From assembly GCA_030770425.1 (NCBI GenBank), contig JASJFT010000215.1:1-64000 (forward strand): a DNA stretch of 64,000 nt, in the 5' to 3' direction. This stretch comes from Darksidea phi. Its lineage: Eukaryota; Ascomycota; Dothideomycetes; Pleosporales; Lentitheciaceae. This document shows positions 9,594-19,667 of the stretch, piece by piece. The translations under genes were made by a program, and so were the position numbers. The notes beneath the pieces are model-generated. The model saw nothing but the letters and a program-made list of their open reading frames with translations. It made no database searches and had not been told where the DNA came from. The stretch's first letter is position 1. Each line of letters opens with the position of its first letter.

Positions 9594-11337
9594 TCAATCT
9601 GATCTCCGCCTGAACTGAAGCACAGGGCCTTCTTTCAAGCAAAGATACGCATCCTTAATCATATACTCTTTGCGGCTCCTCTGTCCCCATCCCATCTCTG
9701 GGCTCCCTTCTCCCAGACTTCCAGCACGCCCCGACGCCAATCTAAAGTCGGTTGCCCACACGGTTCTCGCGCTCACAAGCAGGAGTTCCAAAACAGCAAG
9801 ACTCTGGCCTGCACAGTTCATGGGTCCAATAGAAAAGGGATGGAATGCTTTCTTTAGCTTCTGTACATCGGCTTCTGAATTGAGATTGTTCGGGTTGGAG
9901 GATGGAATCCACCGTTCAGGGCGATAGATATTAACGTCACCGTAAACAGTCTCGTCACGGCCCAGGCACCAACCTGCGCAGCCGACGACGGTCCCAGCAG
10001 GGTATGCATGTCCGTCGATGATGGCGCCACCGGGCAGTACTTCTCGCGGTAGTTCACCTGGCGCCGGATGAGCCATGCGCAGCGTCTCGTCGATACAAGC
10101 ACGTAGATACTTGCAGCCGCTCAGCCTGGTTCCAAGCACAATCTCATCGCTTGAGTTGAAGGTGGATCGAACTTCTTTCGTCAGTTTAGCGAGAACTTGT
10201 GGGTTGTGCGAGAGGTAGAAGAACAAGGCGCAAAGTGTCATAGCGGTGGTGTCGGTGCCGGCTAAGACGAGAAGACGCGTTTCGGCCAGGAGGTGGTGCC
10301 GATTTGAGAACGCGGGGAGATTAGTGTCCGGATCTACGGCTGTGAGAAGGAAGTGGAACATGTCCTCGCGATCGGAGCCGGAAGAGCCTGTTCTGTAGGC
10401 GGCTATACGCTTATCGACGCTCTCTTCAATGAAGGCATTGTAGTCTTTGACCTCTTTCTTCCGGGCGCGTTCCATGAGCGTGTTGAGGCCGCGGGGCTGG
10501 AGGTATAACACTAGGTCGAGGAAAGGGGACTTGGAGATCTGCCGAGGTGTTGATGAGACTACATTTAGAGGGAGGGAAAGGAAGTGTGACGGTTACCTTG
10601 TAGCCTAGAGCGACCTGCTTCATGACCAAATCGGGCAGTTTCTTCAGCTTGTTCTTGCCCGGCTCCTTGGTGTTAAAGCTTTCGCCAAAACACAAGTCAC
10701 CTAGAATATCAAAAACAAGATGGTCTACCCATGCTGCCATGTCCCTGGGTTGAGACAAGCCTTCCGTGGCTTTGGCGGTCTGTGTCGCACACGTTCCATC
10801 GGTTGTAGGACTCGTCAGCAATTCGATCCATCGATCAATATGCCGAGCGATCAATGGACTCGCTGCTTTGAGTGATTGTTCCGTGAAGACGAGATTCAGT
10901 AGCTTGCGTTTCTTTGCGTGGAGGACTGGATCGGTCGAGTTGATGGTGTTGACATCGTGTTTGTTGCGCCGCCATGCCCTGTAGAAGCCACTGCGGGTGA
11001 TATTGGCGCGGGCACCGTAAATATCACTGTAGGCCCGGGTGCTATTAAAGAGAACCAAATTTGGTGCAGCACGAAATTTGTCGCCTGTCATATCGCGTCG
11101 TCAGTCCAGCTTTGATGTATGTGGGAATGGGAGAAAAGAACCGTATATTTGGAAATTCTGCCAGATCCAGATATGCCGGTCCCCTTTGCAGGCATGATAG
11201 AACGATGGGAGCGAACTGATACGGGAGAACAATGGGCCAGGGGTTCTTGCAAGTGCATGGAAGAAAAGGTTGTATATGGTGGTCACGAGGAAATAGCTCG
11301 CTACCAGTGAAATGGTGAAGGGAACAAGAATCGCCAT
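9594..11337 (-). CDS. Cytochrome P450 monooxygenase
   Basis: The exons on minus are 11,142-11,337, 10,597-11,084 and 9,594-10,538, giving 542 residues. The introns (57 and 58 bp) have GT/AG ends, and the first carries a CTGAC branch site. An N-terminal membrane helix (about residues 3-27) anchors it in the ER, followed by a proline-rich hinge (ARTPGP). The I-helix oxygen-binding motif AGTDTT is at about 10,250, the ETLR of the K-helix at about 10,085, PERW at about 9,920, and the heme-binding loop FSIGPMNCAG at 9,805-9,840. The Cys ligand is codon 9,813-9,815. In most P450s the residue two positions before this Cys is Arg, but here it is Met (codon 9,819-9,821). The family hydroxylates or epoxidises small molecules. 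Divergent from the transesterase gene, with a 293-bp shared promoter. Otherwise the gene looks intact. Confidence 0.88.
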
Positions 11338-11630
11338 TGTCGTAGGTAGGCGGCGTCGCTAGACCGGTGACGGCGGTGCACACTCGAGATGCTGGTGGGC
11401 TGCGGATATATATCATTGCCAAGGTCAACCGGAAAGACCAGGCATCCAAGCGTACCGGTTTGCTAGCGCGTAGGCTAATTTAACCTAGGAAGGTATTTAT
11501 AATATTCAACGCACGGGCGCTGGCTGCCTCGATCCAATATTGTTGGCCCTAACCACGCCACCTTCGCCTCCGAACTCGTCTCTCATCCAGCGCTTTTCTT
11601 TTTGCTTCGCTCTCGCCAAAGACAGTAGCC
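11338..11630. promoter_or_regulatory. Shared divergent promoter of P450 and transesterase genes
   Basis: The two ATGs are 293 bp apart and point away from each other. An AT-rich TATATAT near 11,405 lies about 70 bases before the P450 start, and TATTTATAAT near 11,494 lies about 135 bases before the plus-strand start. A shared promoter suggests the two genes were co-expressed. No specific operator was identified. Confidence 0.5.
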
Positions 11631-13246
11631 ATGGTAGAACCTCTCGCTGAGCGGTTGAAAGCACAGTCATCGTCTATCGCAGATCTTCTACGTGTGAGCG
11701 GCGCGCCAGGGCTCTCCCTGGGCGTTTTCCACCATGGCCGCATCATTCACATGGCCCACATGGGCAGACGAGACGTCAACGTGCCAGATCCCCCAAACGA
11801 CCAGTCGATATATCGTGTGGCATTCACCTTCAAAATTGTCACTGCTGCTGCGGTAGGGAGACTAGTTACCGACGGCGTTTTGTGCTGGGATGTCCCTATT
11901 CACAACTATCTCCCCGGACTCCGACGCAGAGATGAGTTCGGGCTCAAAGCGACCCTACGGGACCTACTATCGAATCGCACCGGGCTTCCCATGGCCAGCT
12001 TTTACTGGGGTCAACAGAATGGCGAACAACTTCTGGATAAGTCTCACTTCGTGGATATAGTGGACTCCCTCCCAGCAGTCAAACCGCTAAAGCGTACCTT
12101 CCTCTATTCTCAATGGAATTACTGCTTCATCCAGCTTATCATAGAGAAAATGGCGGGAAAGAGCTTTGGATCGTATGTCCAGGAGACCATATTCGACCCT
12201 TTGGGACTCGAGACTGCCACCTTCGAGACTCCGGCAGGCACAAACATCGTGAAGCCGCACGGAACTCGGAGCGACGGATCCAGCAGTCCCATCGATACCT
12301 CCAGCTTTGACTCCTCGACCGGTTTGGCTGCCGGTTCAGGCGGAAAGACCAGTCTGAGAGATCAGCTCACACTCTACATCGCGCTGCTCGATGCTTACCG
12401 ACACCAGACGATCAATGGCGTCGATACGACACCGAACTCTCCGTTTACGCAGCTTAGAACTATCTTCAGCCCACATATCTCTCTCGCCGGCTCGCCACTC
12501 GAGAAACAAGCGTACTGCCTCGGCCTTTACCGTACTCAACTCCCGGGAAACCTCAGCTGCGCTAGCCTGAATGCAGCTCTTCCGCGCAAGGATTTACCGT
12601 TGTTCGGTGCACATGGAGGTGGAGAGACCACAGAGGAAGTCTTTCATCATGCCGCCAACTTTCCGGGATCTATCGGCGCCATGTTCCTGGTGCCGCGAAC
12701 GCACAGTGGCGTCGTGGTTATGTCCAATGCTACCCCTCTTATGGACGCTCCAGACTTTATCGGTCAAGTTCTACTATCTATCCTTCTGGATTCTAAGCCG
12801 CCTCCAAATCTCCTGAGTGTAGCGCGGATGTCAGCCAAGGTGCAGCTCAGCTGGTTCGAGCAGCTTCAATCGGTTCTTGATGGCTTCAGAACAGACACGC
12901 CGCCTACGCACCCTCTTCCCGCATATGCAGGCACCTATTTTAATGCCATAGGCAACTTCAAAATCGTCGTCTCGCCCCAACAGGCAGGCCTACGCCTCTC
13001 AGTTCAGGGTCTGCCCATAACTACCTACGACCGAAGCCATATGATGGCGATAGTTTCTTCTGGGCTGCGAATCGGGACCAAGAGGTTGTTGATCGCGGCA
13101 TATGGTTCCATCCATTTCCACAATTTCATGTGGTTCGATTTCAGGTGGAAGTGGAAAAGGTACACAGTCTTTCATGGCAGCATGACCGGCAGATGGAAGC
13201 AGAGGTGTTCACCAAGGGAAGTAATGAAGGGAGAACAAAACTATAG
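11631..13246 (+). pseudogene. LovD-like beta-lactamase-fold serine hydrolase/transesterase, likely inactive
   Basis: The uninterrupted frame from the ATG at 11,631 runs to 13,388 (585 codons) and matches the class C beta-lactamase-like family that includes LovD acyltransferase. Two of three catalytic motifs are altered. The SxxK nucleophile motif reads FTFK (residues 65-68), so the Ser is Phe while the Lys remains. The Tyr motif reads YSQ (159-161) where YSN is usual. The C-terminal HGGG is present near 12,612. Near 13,141 the family-like sequence jumps to another frame, where cag at 13,142 begins an acidic segment typical of the family C-terminus, ending at a TAG at 13,244-13,246. The in-frame continuation to 13,388 looks non-native. 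One base is therefore missing in the TTTC at 13,139-13,142. With the nucleophile gone, the protein is probably not an active acyltransferase, though it could still be expressed. Confidence 0.72.
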
Positions 13247-13388
13247 ATGTCCCGTAGGTCTGTCTACACTGGAGTGGCCTTCGGCACGAGGTACGCTCGG
13301 TTTCATTGAAGCCATTCTAAGGCACTTGGGCATTTACCTTAGTTCGTTAACTTTTATTACCTTTACTATAAAAATATCGAATGAGTAG

Positions 13389-13859
13389 CAGCCATCGCGT
13401 CATCAAACTCGCGGAATAACCCAAAAAGGTGACATAAAAGGTATTTTGTCCCGAATACCTTGAAACGCAAGAAGGTTGTTGGTTGCAGTCATTGCCTGTG
13501 ATTGCCCGAGGTTCACGTCACGGCGTGACTGCGAGGGCAACGGCCCGAGTCTCATGAAAGAGGGCGTGGTGCGTGCCATGATGGTGAGGCCGATCATATA
13601 GTAAAGATACTAGTAGACTTCGGAACTATAAATGCAAGTGTACCAACAAACACTAAGTTGTAAGCACTTGCCTAACACAAATTAACATTCAACTAAATGT
13701 CTTCTACTAACCCATCACCTTCATCTTTCACCAAATACTAGAATGAAAGCCGGCCGATACTACGCACTCTGTTCTGCCCTGTTCGTATCAGGAACCAATC
13801 AAGAGCGAAAGACCGGTGTGAACTCTACCGTCAAGCTACGAGATATGTGCGCATGGCAT
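13389..13859. other. Intergenic between convergent genes
   Basis: This is the 3' flank of the transesterase remnant (plus) and of the ankyrin gene (minus). No gene, RNA or clear terminator was recognised. A small plus-strand open stretch at 13,743-14,042 mostly overlaps the ankyrin gene antisense and is not considered real. Confidence 0.5.
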
Positions 13860-16052
13860 CTATCTAGGAGAAAATTGCCAGTCCATAGCAGCGCTGACCG
13901 CTGGCGGTTGATTGAACTCCAATACTTCACCCCAATCAATGTTTCCAGATGGCAGGTTTGGAGAGTCGCTCAACGCAAGGGAAGGTTGTGCTTCCAAAAG
14001 CGGACGTGTACTCTGTCTCTTTTGCTGCTCATGTTCAAGTAGTTGCTTAGCGGTCCTTTGGGAACTATAACTCTTGTACGGTGCTCTCGTGTTAGGCTCT
14101 AATGCCACCCTGCGCGCAGTTTTGCCGTCCATATCAGCGATGGTTGGATCTGCCCCACTTTTCAACAAATGCGACACAATTTCGCTGCGACCATAGGAAG
14201 CCGCCCACCACAGCGGAGTCCGGCCATGGCAGTCTTGCTGGTTGACATCTGCTCCACGGTCAATGAGGAGCTGTACTATCAAAAAATGGGATTGTGCTGC
14301 TTTGCAGAGAGGTGAAGATCCCGATGATTCAGTGGTGTTCACGTTTGCGCCTTTGTCCAGCAACATCTTGATAATGCCCTCTAATTTGTCTGCTCCCTCT
14401 CTGCGTAAGGCGGATGAACTTCGGAAGTAATCGTCATTGCAGTACTCGTCCACTGCTAGCATCAACGGACTGCGGCCGCCATAATACCCTTTTCCCTCTA
14501 AGTCAGCTCCCCTCTCAATGAGAAGTTTCACAGTGTCGATATGCCCATCATACCAGGCCGTCCTTTCTCTCGAAGTTGACGACTTCCATTCTTTGGTTCT
14601 AGGGTGATATGAGGTCTCTTCGACCCTCTCTCTTTTGCCCAGGATAGCAGAATGCAAGGCATTTCCGCTGGTTGGCCGGCAGGAATGATTCGGATCTGCG
14701 CCCTTGTTCAGAATTGCGCGCACCAGGTCAACGCAACCTTTTCGGCTAGCTAGTTGGAGTGTCGTGGCCGCATTATACCCTCGCGTCTGTGCATTGACGT
14801 CGGCCCCGTGTTCGTGTTCTACAAGTTGTTGCGCAATCTCAAAATGATCTTTTTCGATTGCTGCAAATAATGCTGTTTCATATTGACCGCCCACGATATT
14901 GGTATCGACGTGGTACTCGAGGAGAACCCTCACAACATCTGTCTTGCCAGTGGCACATGCAGCCTGCAATGGTGTTCCATAGAATCCGCCACCTTCGTTA
15001 CAATCAACCCCTTCATCTAGTAAGAGCCGAACAATTTCAGCGTGGCCAGCGGAAGACGCCGCTTGGATGACGGAACCCGAAAAGTATCCGCCGGCGGCAA
15101 AAGGGTCTGCACCGTCATCGAGTAGGAGCTGAACACATTCCTTATCGCCGGCTGATGCAGCACGGTGCAGGGGGGTCTCGTTCTCAGTATATTCCTGTTC
15201 TACAATGTCGTGAAATCCTCCAAGGTCCAGGATCTGTTTCAGAATGCGTGCATTTCCGGAAGAGGCTGCAGAATGAAGCACGGTGTATCCAGATTCTTCT
15301 TCTCTGTGCCGCACGTCGGCTCCTGCCTGGATCAGTAAATTCACGATGGCTTCGTGCCCTTTACTTGCTGCCTGGTGTAGCGCGGCTTCCTTATTCTTGG
15401 CTTTGTGGTCCAGTAGCAGGCTGACAAAATCAACGTGGCCGTGGCGAGAGGCCATTTCAAGTGCGCTTCCGTATGGACCCTCGGAGTGATCGAGGGTAGC
15501 CCCGTTTTTAAGGAGCAGCTCTGCACAGGCAGTGTGACCACCCCATGCAGCCCGTTGTAGTGGCCTTTCACCGTCCTCATCTTCAATATCTGGACTCTCC
15601 CCACGCCGGAGACGCGCCTCTATGGCCCTGTACCTTCCATGCCACGCCGCTCTATGCAAGGCTGAGTTTGCTTGTTTGGGCCCGGGATCCAAGCGAAAAG
15701 AAAACGATTTCCCAGGCCCTAAAATGTCATCCGTATCTGGTTCTTCCTCTTCTACCGTCTTGTTCGGGCCGCTGAGCTCTTCGGTAGGTCTGGATGCAGT
15801 TTGGCTGACTGGCTCGGTGATAGTCTCGATAGCCTGGTCTGCAATAGGGTGCGCTTTCGCTCGAGAGTTCGCAGAGCATGGTCGATCCATCTGCTTACAT
15901 CGATTGCATTTCTCGCCCGGCCATTGACGGTTCGGGGGCTCGCACTTGGAGAATCAGCATGGGATGACGCAGGCCAGCTTTTCATTTCGAAATACCTTCT
16001 TTTTGTCTCTGCGACAGTAGATGCATTTATCGAACTGCAGTCGTTGCGGCAT
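13860..16052 (-). CDS. Zn2Cys6-type zinc cluster plus ankyrin-repeat protein
   Basis: Two exons on minus, 15,996-16,052 and 13,860-15,944, give 713 residues. The 51-bp intron (GTATTT..CCAAG, CTGAT branch) joins the frame exactly. Exon 1 encodes 19 residues containing KCIYCRRDKKK. The start of exon 2 completes the cluster, giving C-x2-C-x6-C-x11-C-x2-C-x6-C, the spacing of a GAL4-type binuclear zinc cluster. Starting the gene at the later ATG (15,890) would lose most of this domain. After an acidic, Ser/Thr-rich linker (about residues 45-100), roughly a dozen ankyrin repeats follow with HRAAWHGRY-, LLLKNGA- and TPLWWAA-type signatures to about residue 620, then a polar tail. Zinc clusters usually bind DNA and ankyrin arrays bind proteins. 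The combination suggests a regulatory or allorecognition-related protein, but its function is not known. The frame is intact. Confidence 0.82.
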
Positions 16053-16351
16053 TATGGATCACGTTAACAAGATGCGGCGTTTGTGCCTTGGTACGTGATG
16101 TATCTTCAAGTGGTGAATGACTGCAGTTCAGAGAGTAGGGCGTCGCTACCTTGGAGCTGACACTTGCTTAAGTATATTGTGATAACCCCCTGTGACTAAA
16201 GCATATCTGAAATTAAGTTTCACAACACAGCCATTCATGTTCCAGTCTCGCGCCCTAGACGAGGCAGCAACATTTATCGTAAGCGCTCAGTCGGCGCTTT
16301 CGGTCTTGGCACTTACGTACCTAAGCAGCTGCACTAGAGCAGCCGCACGAT

Positions 16352-16418
16352 TGCAGTCGCACTGTCGCAGTCGCGCGATCCCTGTCGCACTGTCGCAGTC
16401 GCACTGTCGCAGTCGCAC
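16352..16418 (+). repeat. GC-rich GTCGCA/CTGTCG short tandem repeat
   Basis: A roughly 12-base unit, GTCGCACTGTCGCA in its longest form, is repeated about five times with one interruption (GCGATCCCT). It lies between the divergent starts of the ankyrin gene and the small membrane protein gene. It may be a slippage-prone promoter repeat. Confidence 0.7.
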
Positions 16419-16455
16419 GTCCGGGTACCCTCAACCAGAGTGCGATACCCATCGC

Positions 16456-16462
16456 TATAAAG
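16456..16462 (+). promoter_or_regulatory. TATA box of the small membrane protein gene
   Basis: TATAAAG lies 94-99 bases before the ATG at 16,555, a normal position for a fungal core promoter. Confidence 0.45.
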
Positions 16463-16554
16463 CCACTGCCACAATTCTTCGAAACCCGCTTTCAGACAGC
16501 ATTTCATGGAGAGAATCTACCTCGTTCTACAATTCAAATCTCATTTACCCTAGC

Positions 16555-16995
16555 ATGGCCACTATCTCTCCAGAATTCACAGCATCGATTGCGATCGGGA
16601 TTCCGTCTCTTCTTGTCGCTATCCTCACATGGCTAGAAACACGTAGACGAAGAGTGTGTTTAGGAGGTAAAGTAGCATAAAATCTACTCATCCCACCTCT
16701 TCATGCACGTCTTAATCCTGACCCATTTTTAGGGTCAAACGATATCGAACTCGGCCTTCCTCGCGCCGGCCACAGACGCCGAGCTCCCGTTAACTTTGGT
16801 CAGTCTCAAATCCCTCCCCCCTTGTGGCTGTGCATTTACAGCGACACTGCAGCCTTATCCTCTCCCGACACGTTTGCACCCATAGGCCTGGAAAACGTTG
16901 TCGAGCGCATCACAATTATACTACCGCAATCCACTCAGAACGCCGGTCCGGAATCGACGCTTATCCTTTCGCGCACATCGACTTCAGCTCCATAG
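16555..16995 (+). CDS. Small single-pass membrane protein, family not recognised
   Basis: Two exons, 16,555-16,666 and 16,733-16,995, give 124 residues. The 66-bp intron (GTAAAG..TTTTAG) has a CCTGAC branch site and joins the frame (LGG then SNDIELGLP). The N-terminal 30 residues include a hydrophobic helix (about residues 9-26) followed by TRRRRV, a positive-inside stop. The remaining part is polar with a hydrophobic IYSDTAAL stretch and a Ser/Thr-rich end. No known domain was recognised. The TATA box, splice signals and good codon texture argue for a real gene. Without the intron the frame ends after 41 residues. It is divergent from the ankyrin gene. Confidence 0.5.
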
Positions 16996-17650
16996 AGTCA
17001 TGAGAAACGGAAAAGCCGATAGCGGCTAGGGGACAACGTCGATCTAGCGAACATGGTCTGCAATGATAGGTCCACTGGCCATTACTATTTTGCTATAGGG
17101 GACTTCTCTTCAACTCTCAACTTCTATTTGTTGATAGATGTACACAGCCTGCGCGCCCTCTGTGCATCCATATATAGAGCACGATACGCGTTGGGTTTGC
17201 AGAGCAGGGTTGAGGTGCGATGGCGCGAAAGATTATTTGGGAGCTACAACGTCGCAACCTGCTCAAGCTATTTGTATGGGTAATAACCCGGTGGGGTCGG
17301 TGTTGTAGAGAGTACTATTCATGAGAGGATAAAACTATTGGGTATAGAAGGTTCTGGTTTGTATCCTATATAAGAAATGATGTACACTTAATGCAACCAT
17401 CATTGCGTTTACACCACCGGAAGAGTCAAATTGATGACTTGCCGGAGGCGTTCAAGGAAACGAGAACACGCGGCGACGTCTCTTGAGCCTTTACCCTAGT
17501 CGAAGTAGGCTTGGTTGGGGCAGAAGTTTGGTTGTGGGTATTGGTCGGAGAACTCGCTCTTACCGTGCGGCATGACAAGGCACCAGCGCTCAAGCTCTAT
17601 CAGCCGTCTAGTACTTTAATTTTCGTCTGCTTGACTACTTCGCAAATCTA
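16996..17650. other. Intergenic, nothing recognised
   Basis: Only short chance open stretches on either strand. No domain, repeat or RNA was seen before the HeLo remnant. Confidence 0.45.
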
Positions 17651-17654
17651 CTTA

Positions 17655-18055
17655 TTGCTCAAGCGAGGCGGAAATTTTCGGTATCGTCGCAGGCGCCCGG
17701 AATATTGCAGGGCTCTTTAACAACTGTCTCGGCCGTTTTGAGTACATCCAGCTCGGCCGCCGTGTCGGGCGTGATTATCAGACATGCCAACTGCCGCTGG
17801 ACATCGCGAAGGCACGCCTGGGTAGACGGGGGCAGGCTATCAACATCAACGAGGATCCTCGGGTCAACTCGCGCATTCAGTTCTGGAGGAGGTGATGGTC
17901 CTCTTCCTGGCCGCCTAAAGACGTCTAACCGATACGAGACAGCCGCAAAGCCGCAGGACCTAGTTCTGTGCGAGGACGACATGAAACCGATCTTTCAAGC
18001 GCTATATAATTACGTACGAACCTATACCCGTGGGATTACGAGCTGGATGATCTAG
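17655..18055 (+). pseudogene. HeLo-domain (prion-inhibition/cell-death) gene fragment, broken
   Basis: On plus, a frame from about 17,660 gives FGIVAGA and AGLFNNCLGRFEYIQLGR, then a run ending IAKAR and ININEDPRV. This is the start of the fungal HeLo domain found in HET-S and related cell-death proteins. Near 17,880 the similarity moves to a second frame (LEEVMVLFLAA) that ends in TAA. At about 17,929 it moves to a third frame (KTSNRYETAAK, then DDMKPIFQALYN) that ends at the TGA-free stop near 18,055. At least two single-base-scale frameshifts are therefore present, and no ATG precedes the start: the codon where Met is expected reads GAG. In the family the HeLo domain inserts in membranes and kills the cell when triggered by a C-terminal signal. 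Only about the first 115 residues are traceable and the C-terminal part is missing. The indels could be assembly errors. Confidence 0.75.
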
Positions 18056-18132
18056 TTCACATCATGACTGGCGCAAACCGAGAGTTAGAAAAAAGGGGAG
18101 GGACGGAAGGTGGCAGACTTGCTGTTCAGTAG

Positions 18133-18558
18133 CTACATACTGTCTGTATTCACATAACAGCGCTCACATCTACGTCCTTCCCCAAACAAATGCATCACAG
18201 TCAACAAGCGCAGAATTCCATCACTAACTGTCTTTTTCGTGGCGTGCAAATTGGTAAGCAGCAAACTCATATGGGGGGATGACGGGTTCCCATTGGCCAT
18301 GCGGCCGCGTCGATTTATGCCGGCCCTATATGGATAACCTTCTGGTGTCTTGACCGGAATGTTCGATGGAACATTGAACGTAAATACTTTCAGCGACCGG
18401 CCAACTCGGATTTCTAATCCGGTACTATGACCTATTCCGCTCCTTTTGGCTGCGTATTTTCCGCAGAAGGCGGTAAAATGACGCTTGTGATTGGGCGGCA
18501 TGCTGACGAGCTTGACAGCCCTCACCTCAACCTCACCTTTGACAATGCTTTCCACCAT
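18133..18558 (-). CDS. Uncertain open frame, no recognised product
   Basis: A 141-codon open stretch on minus, from ATG at 18,556-18,558 to a stop at 18,133. It is basic, with no signal peptide, membrane helix or known motif, and no splice extension could be supported. It sits between the HeLo remnant and the HET gene. It may be chance, so low confidence. Confidence 0.2.
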   Translation of the reverse strand: MVESIVKGEVEVRAVKLVSMPPNHKRHFTAFCGKYAAKRSGIGHSTGLEIRVGRSLKVFTFNVPSNIPVKTPEGYPYRAGINRRGRMANGNPSSPHMSLLLTNLHATKKTVSDGILRLLTVMHLFGEGRRCERCYVNTDSM

Positions 18559-19667
18559 TACTCCCTGGCCTTGCCCGATAATCTGTAGTCATGACGGGAG
18601 TCCGGACTTCGCCGCTTGGTTTCCTACCGCAACCTCTGTTGGGCATGTCGCATCCGGCCCACTTTATAAGTGCTCAGCAGCTCCAACATTCGTGTCGGAA
18701 ATGCCTGACAATTTCTATCAAGCGGAATATCTCTGCCTGAAGGACGATGACAAGAAGCGCGGACTGTTGGGGGATTCTTACCACTAGATCCTCGAAAACC
18801 CCGACTTTTAATGATGGCGTAACGACAAATAGAGCCGACTACAATGGATTAGGGGCGATCCGTTTAATTCTCGCACCTTCCATACACATGCCTCAGCGAA
18901 CGCGCTAATAGCCGTAAAAGGGGAGTTGTAGTGGCGACCTCGAGGGACCATAATTACCACTTAATTAATGAAAGCCACAAGTACCACTCCGGTTTAACGC
19001 TTAGCTTAGTTTGGTAAGGCCGCCAGGTGTGGCGCTGGAAAATTCCCGCAGCACGCGCAAGCGACCGTATTACATGGGCTATCATATACACGAGAGCGAC
19101 TTGGGGAGGAGAATAGCGCATCGACGACATCGAAGCATTAAAAACTTAGTATACGTTGAATAAGGTGGCAATATCGTGTTTCTAGTGCGACACAGCCTGA
19201 TTGGCGCTCGTGCATGTGCATGGGGGCACAGCCTCACGCCTCCGCCATAAGCCAAATCCTGCAAGACCCGAAGCATAAGGCTTCTTCGCGCCTGAATGCC
19301 TCTTCGCTCCCCGCCGTCGCTTCCTCGCCGGGAAGATGCCGCCGTGTGATTGAACCATCCGTCCTTCCCATCTGGCGACACACCGATGACAAGCGATCCT
19401 CCGACCGATAACGCCTGACGCCTAACGCCTGGAATCGATGTGCCGCTTACCAAACCCGCTTGCTATTCCGAACGACCGGATACTCCGCGGATCGAGACCA
19501 CGCCCATGTAGTGATTATCGATACCCGCCGTATTCTAACCCAATACCGTCAACTATTATCGACTCTGTCTTCCTTGCTCATTGTCTCAAGATTAGTTTTC
19601 AGCCCCCAAGGATTGATCTGGGCGTTGGGCCTACCGAATTTAAGGCTTTTGTTTCGCCGATCCAACA
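18559..19667. other. Upstream region of the HET gene
   Basis: No gene is supported. Short open stretches (for example plus 18,491-18,787 and minus 19,082-19,453) have no recognised motifs. A small direct repeat of CGCCTGA/CGCCTAA occurs near 19,410-19,432. The promoter of the HET gene must lie here, but no clear TATA box stands out. Confidence 0.4.

Noticed and set aside
13247..13388. Native C-terminus of the transesterase in the long open frame
   Set aside because: Family-like sequence switches frame at 13,142 and ends at 13,246. The remaining codons look like chance extension.
15890..15890. ATG at 15,890 as the start of the ankyrin protein
   Set aside because: The in-frame sequence upstream continues a cysteine cluster and a clean intron leads to an earlier ATG at 16,052.
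17659..17982. Minus-strand 107-codon open stretch
   Set aside because: Antisense of the HeLo-domain reading on plus.
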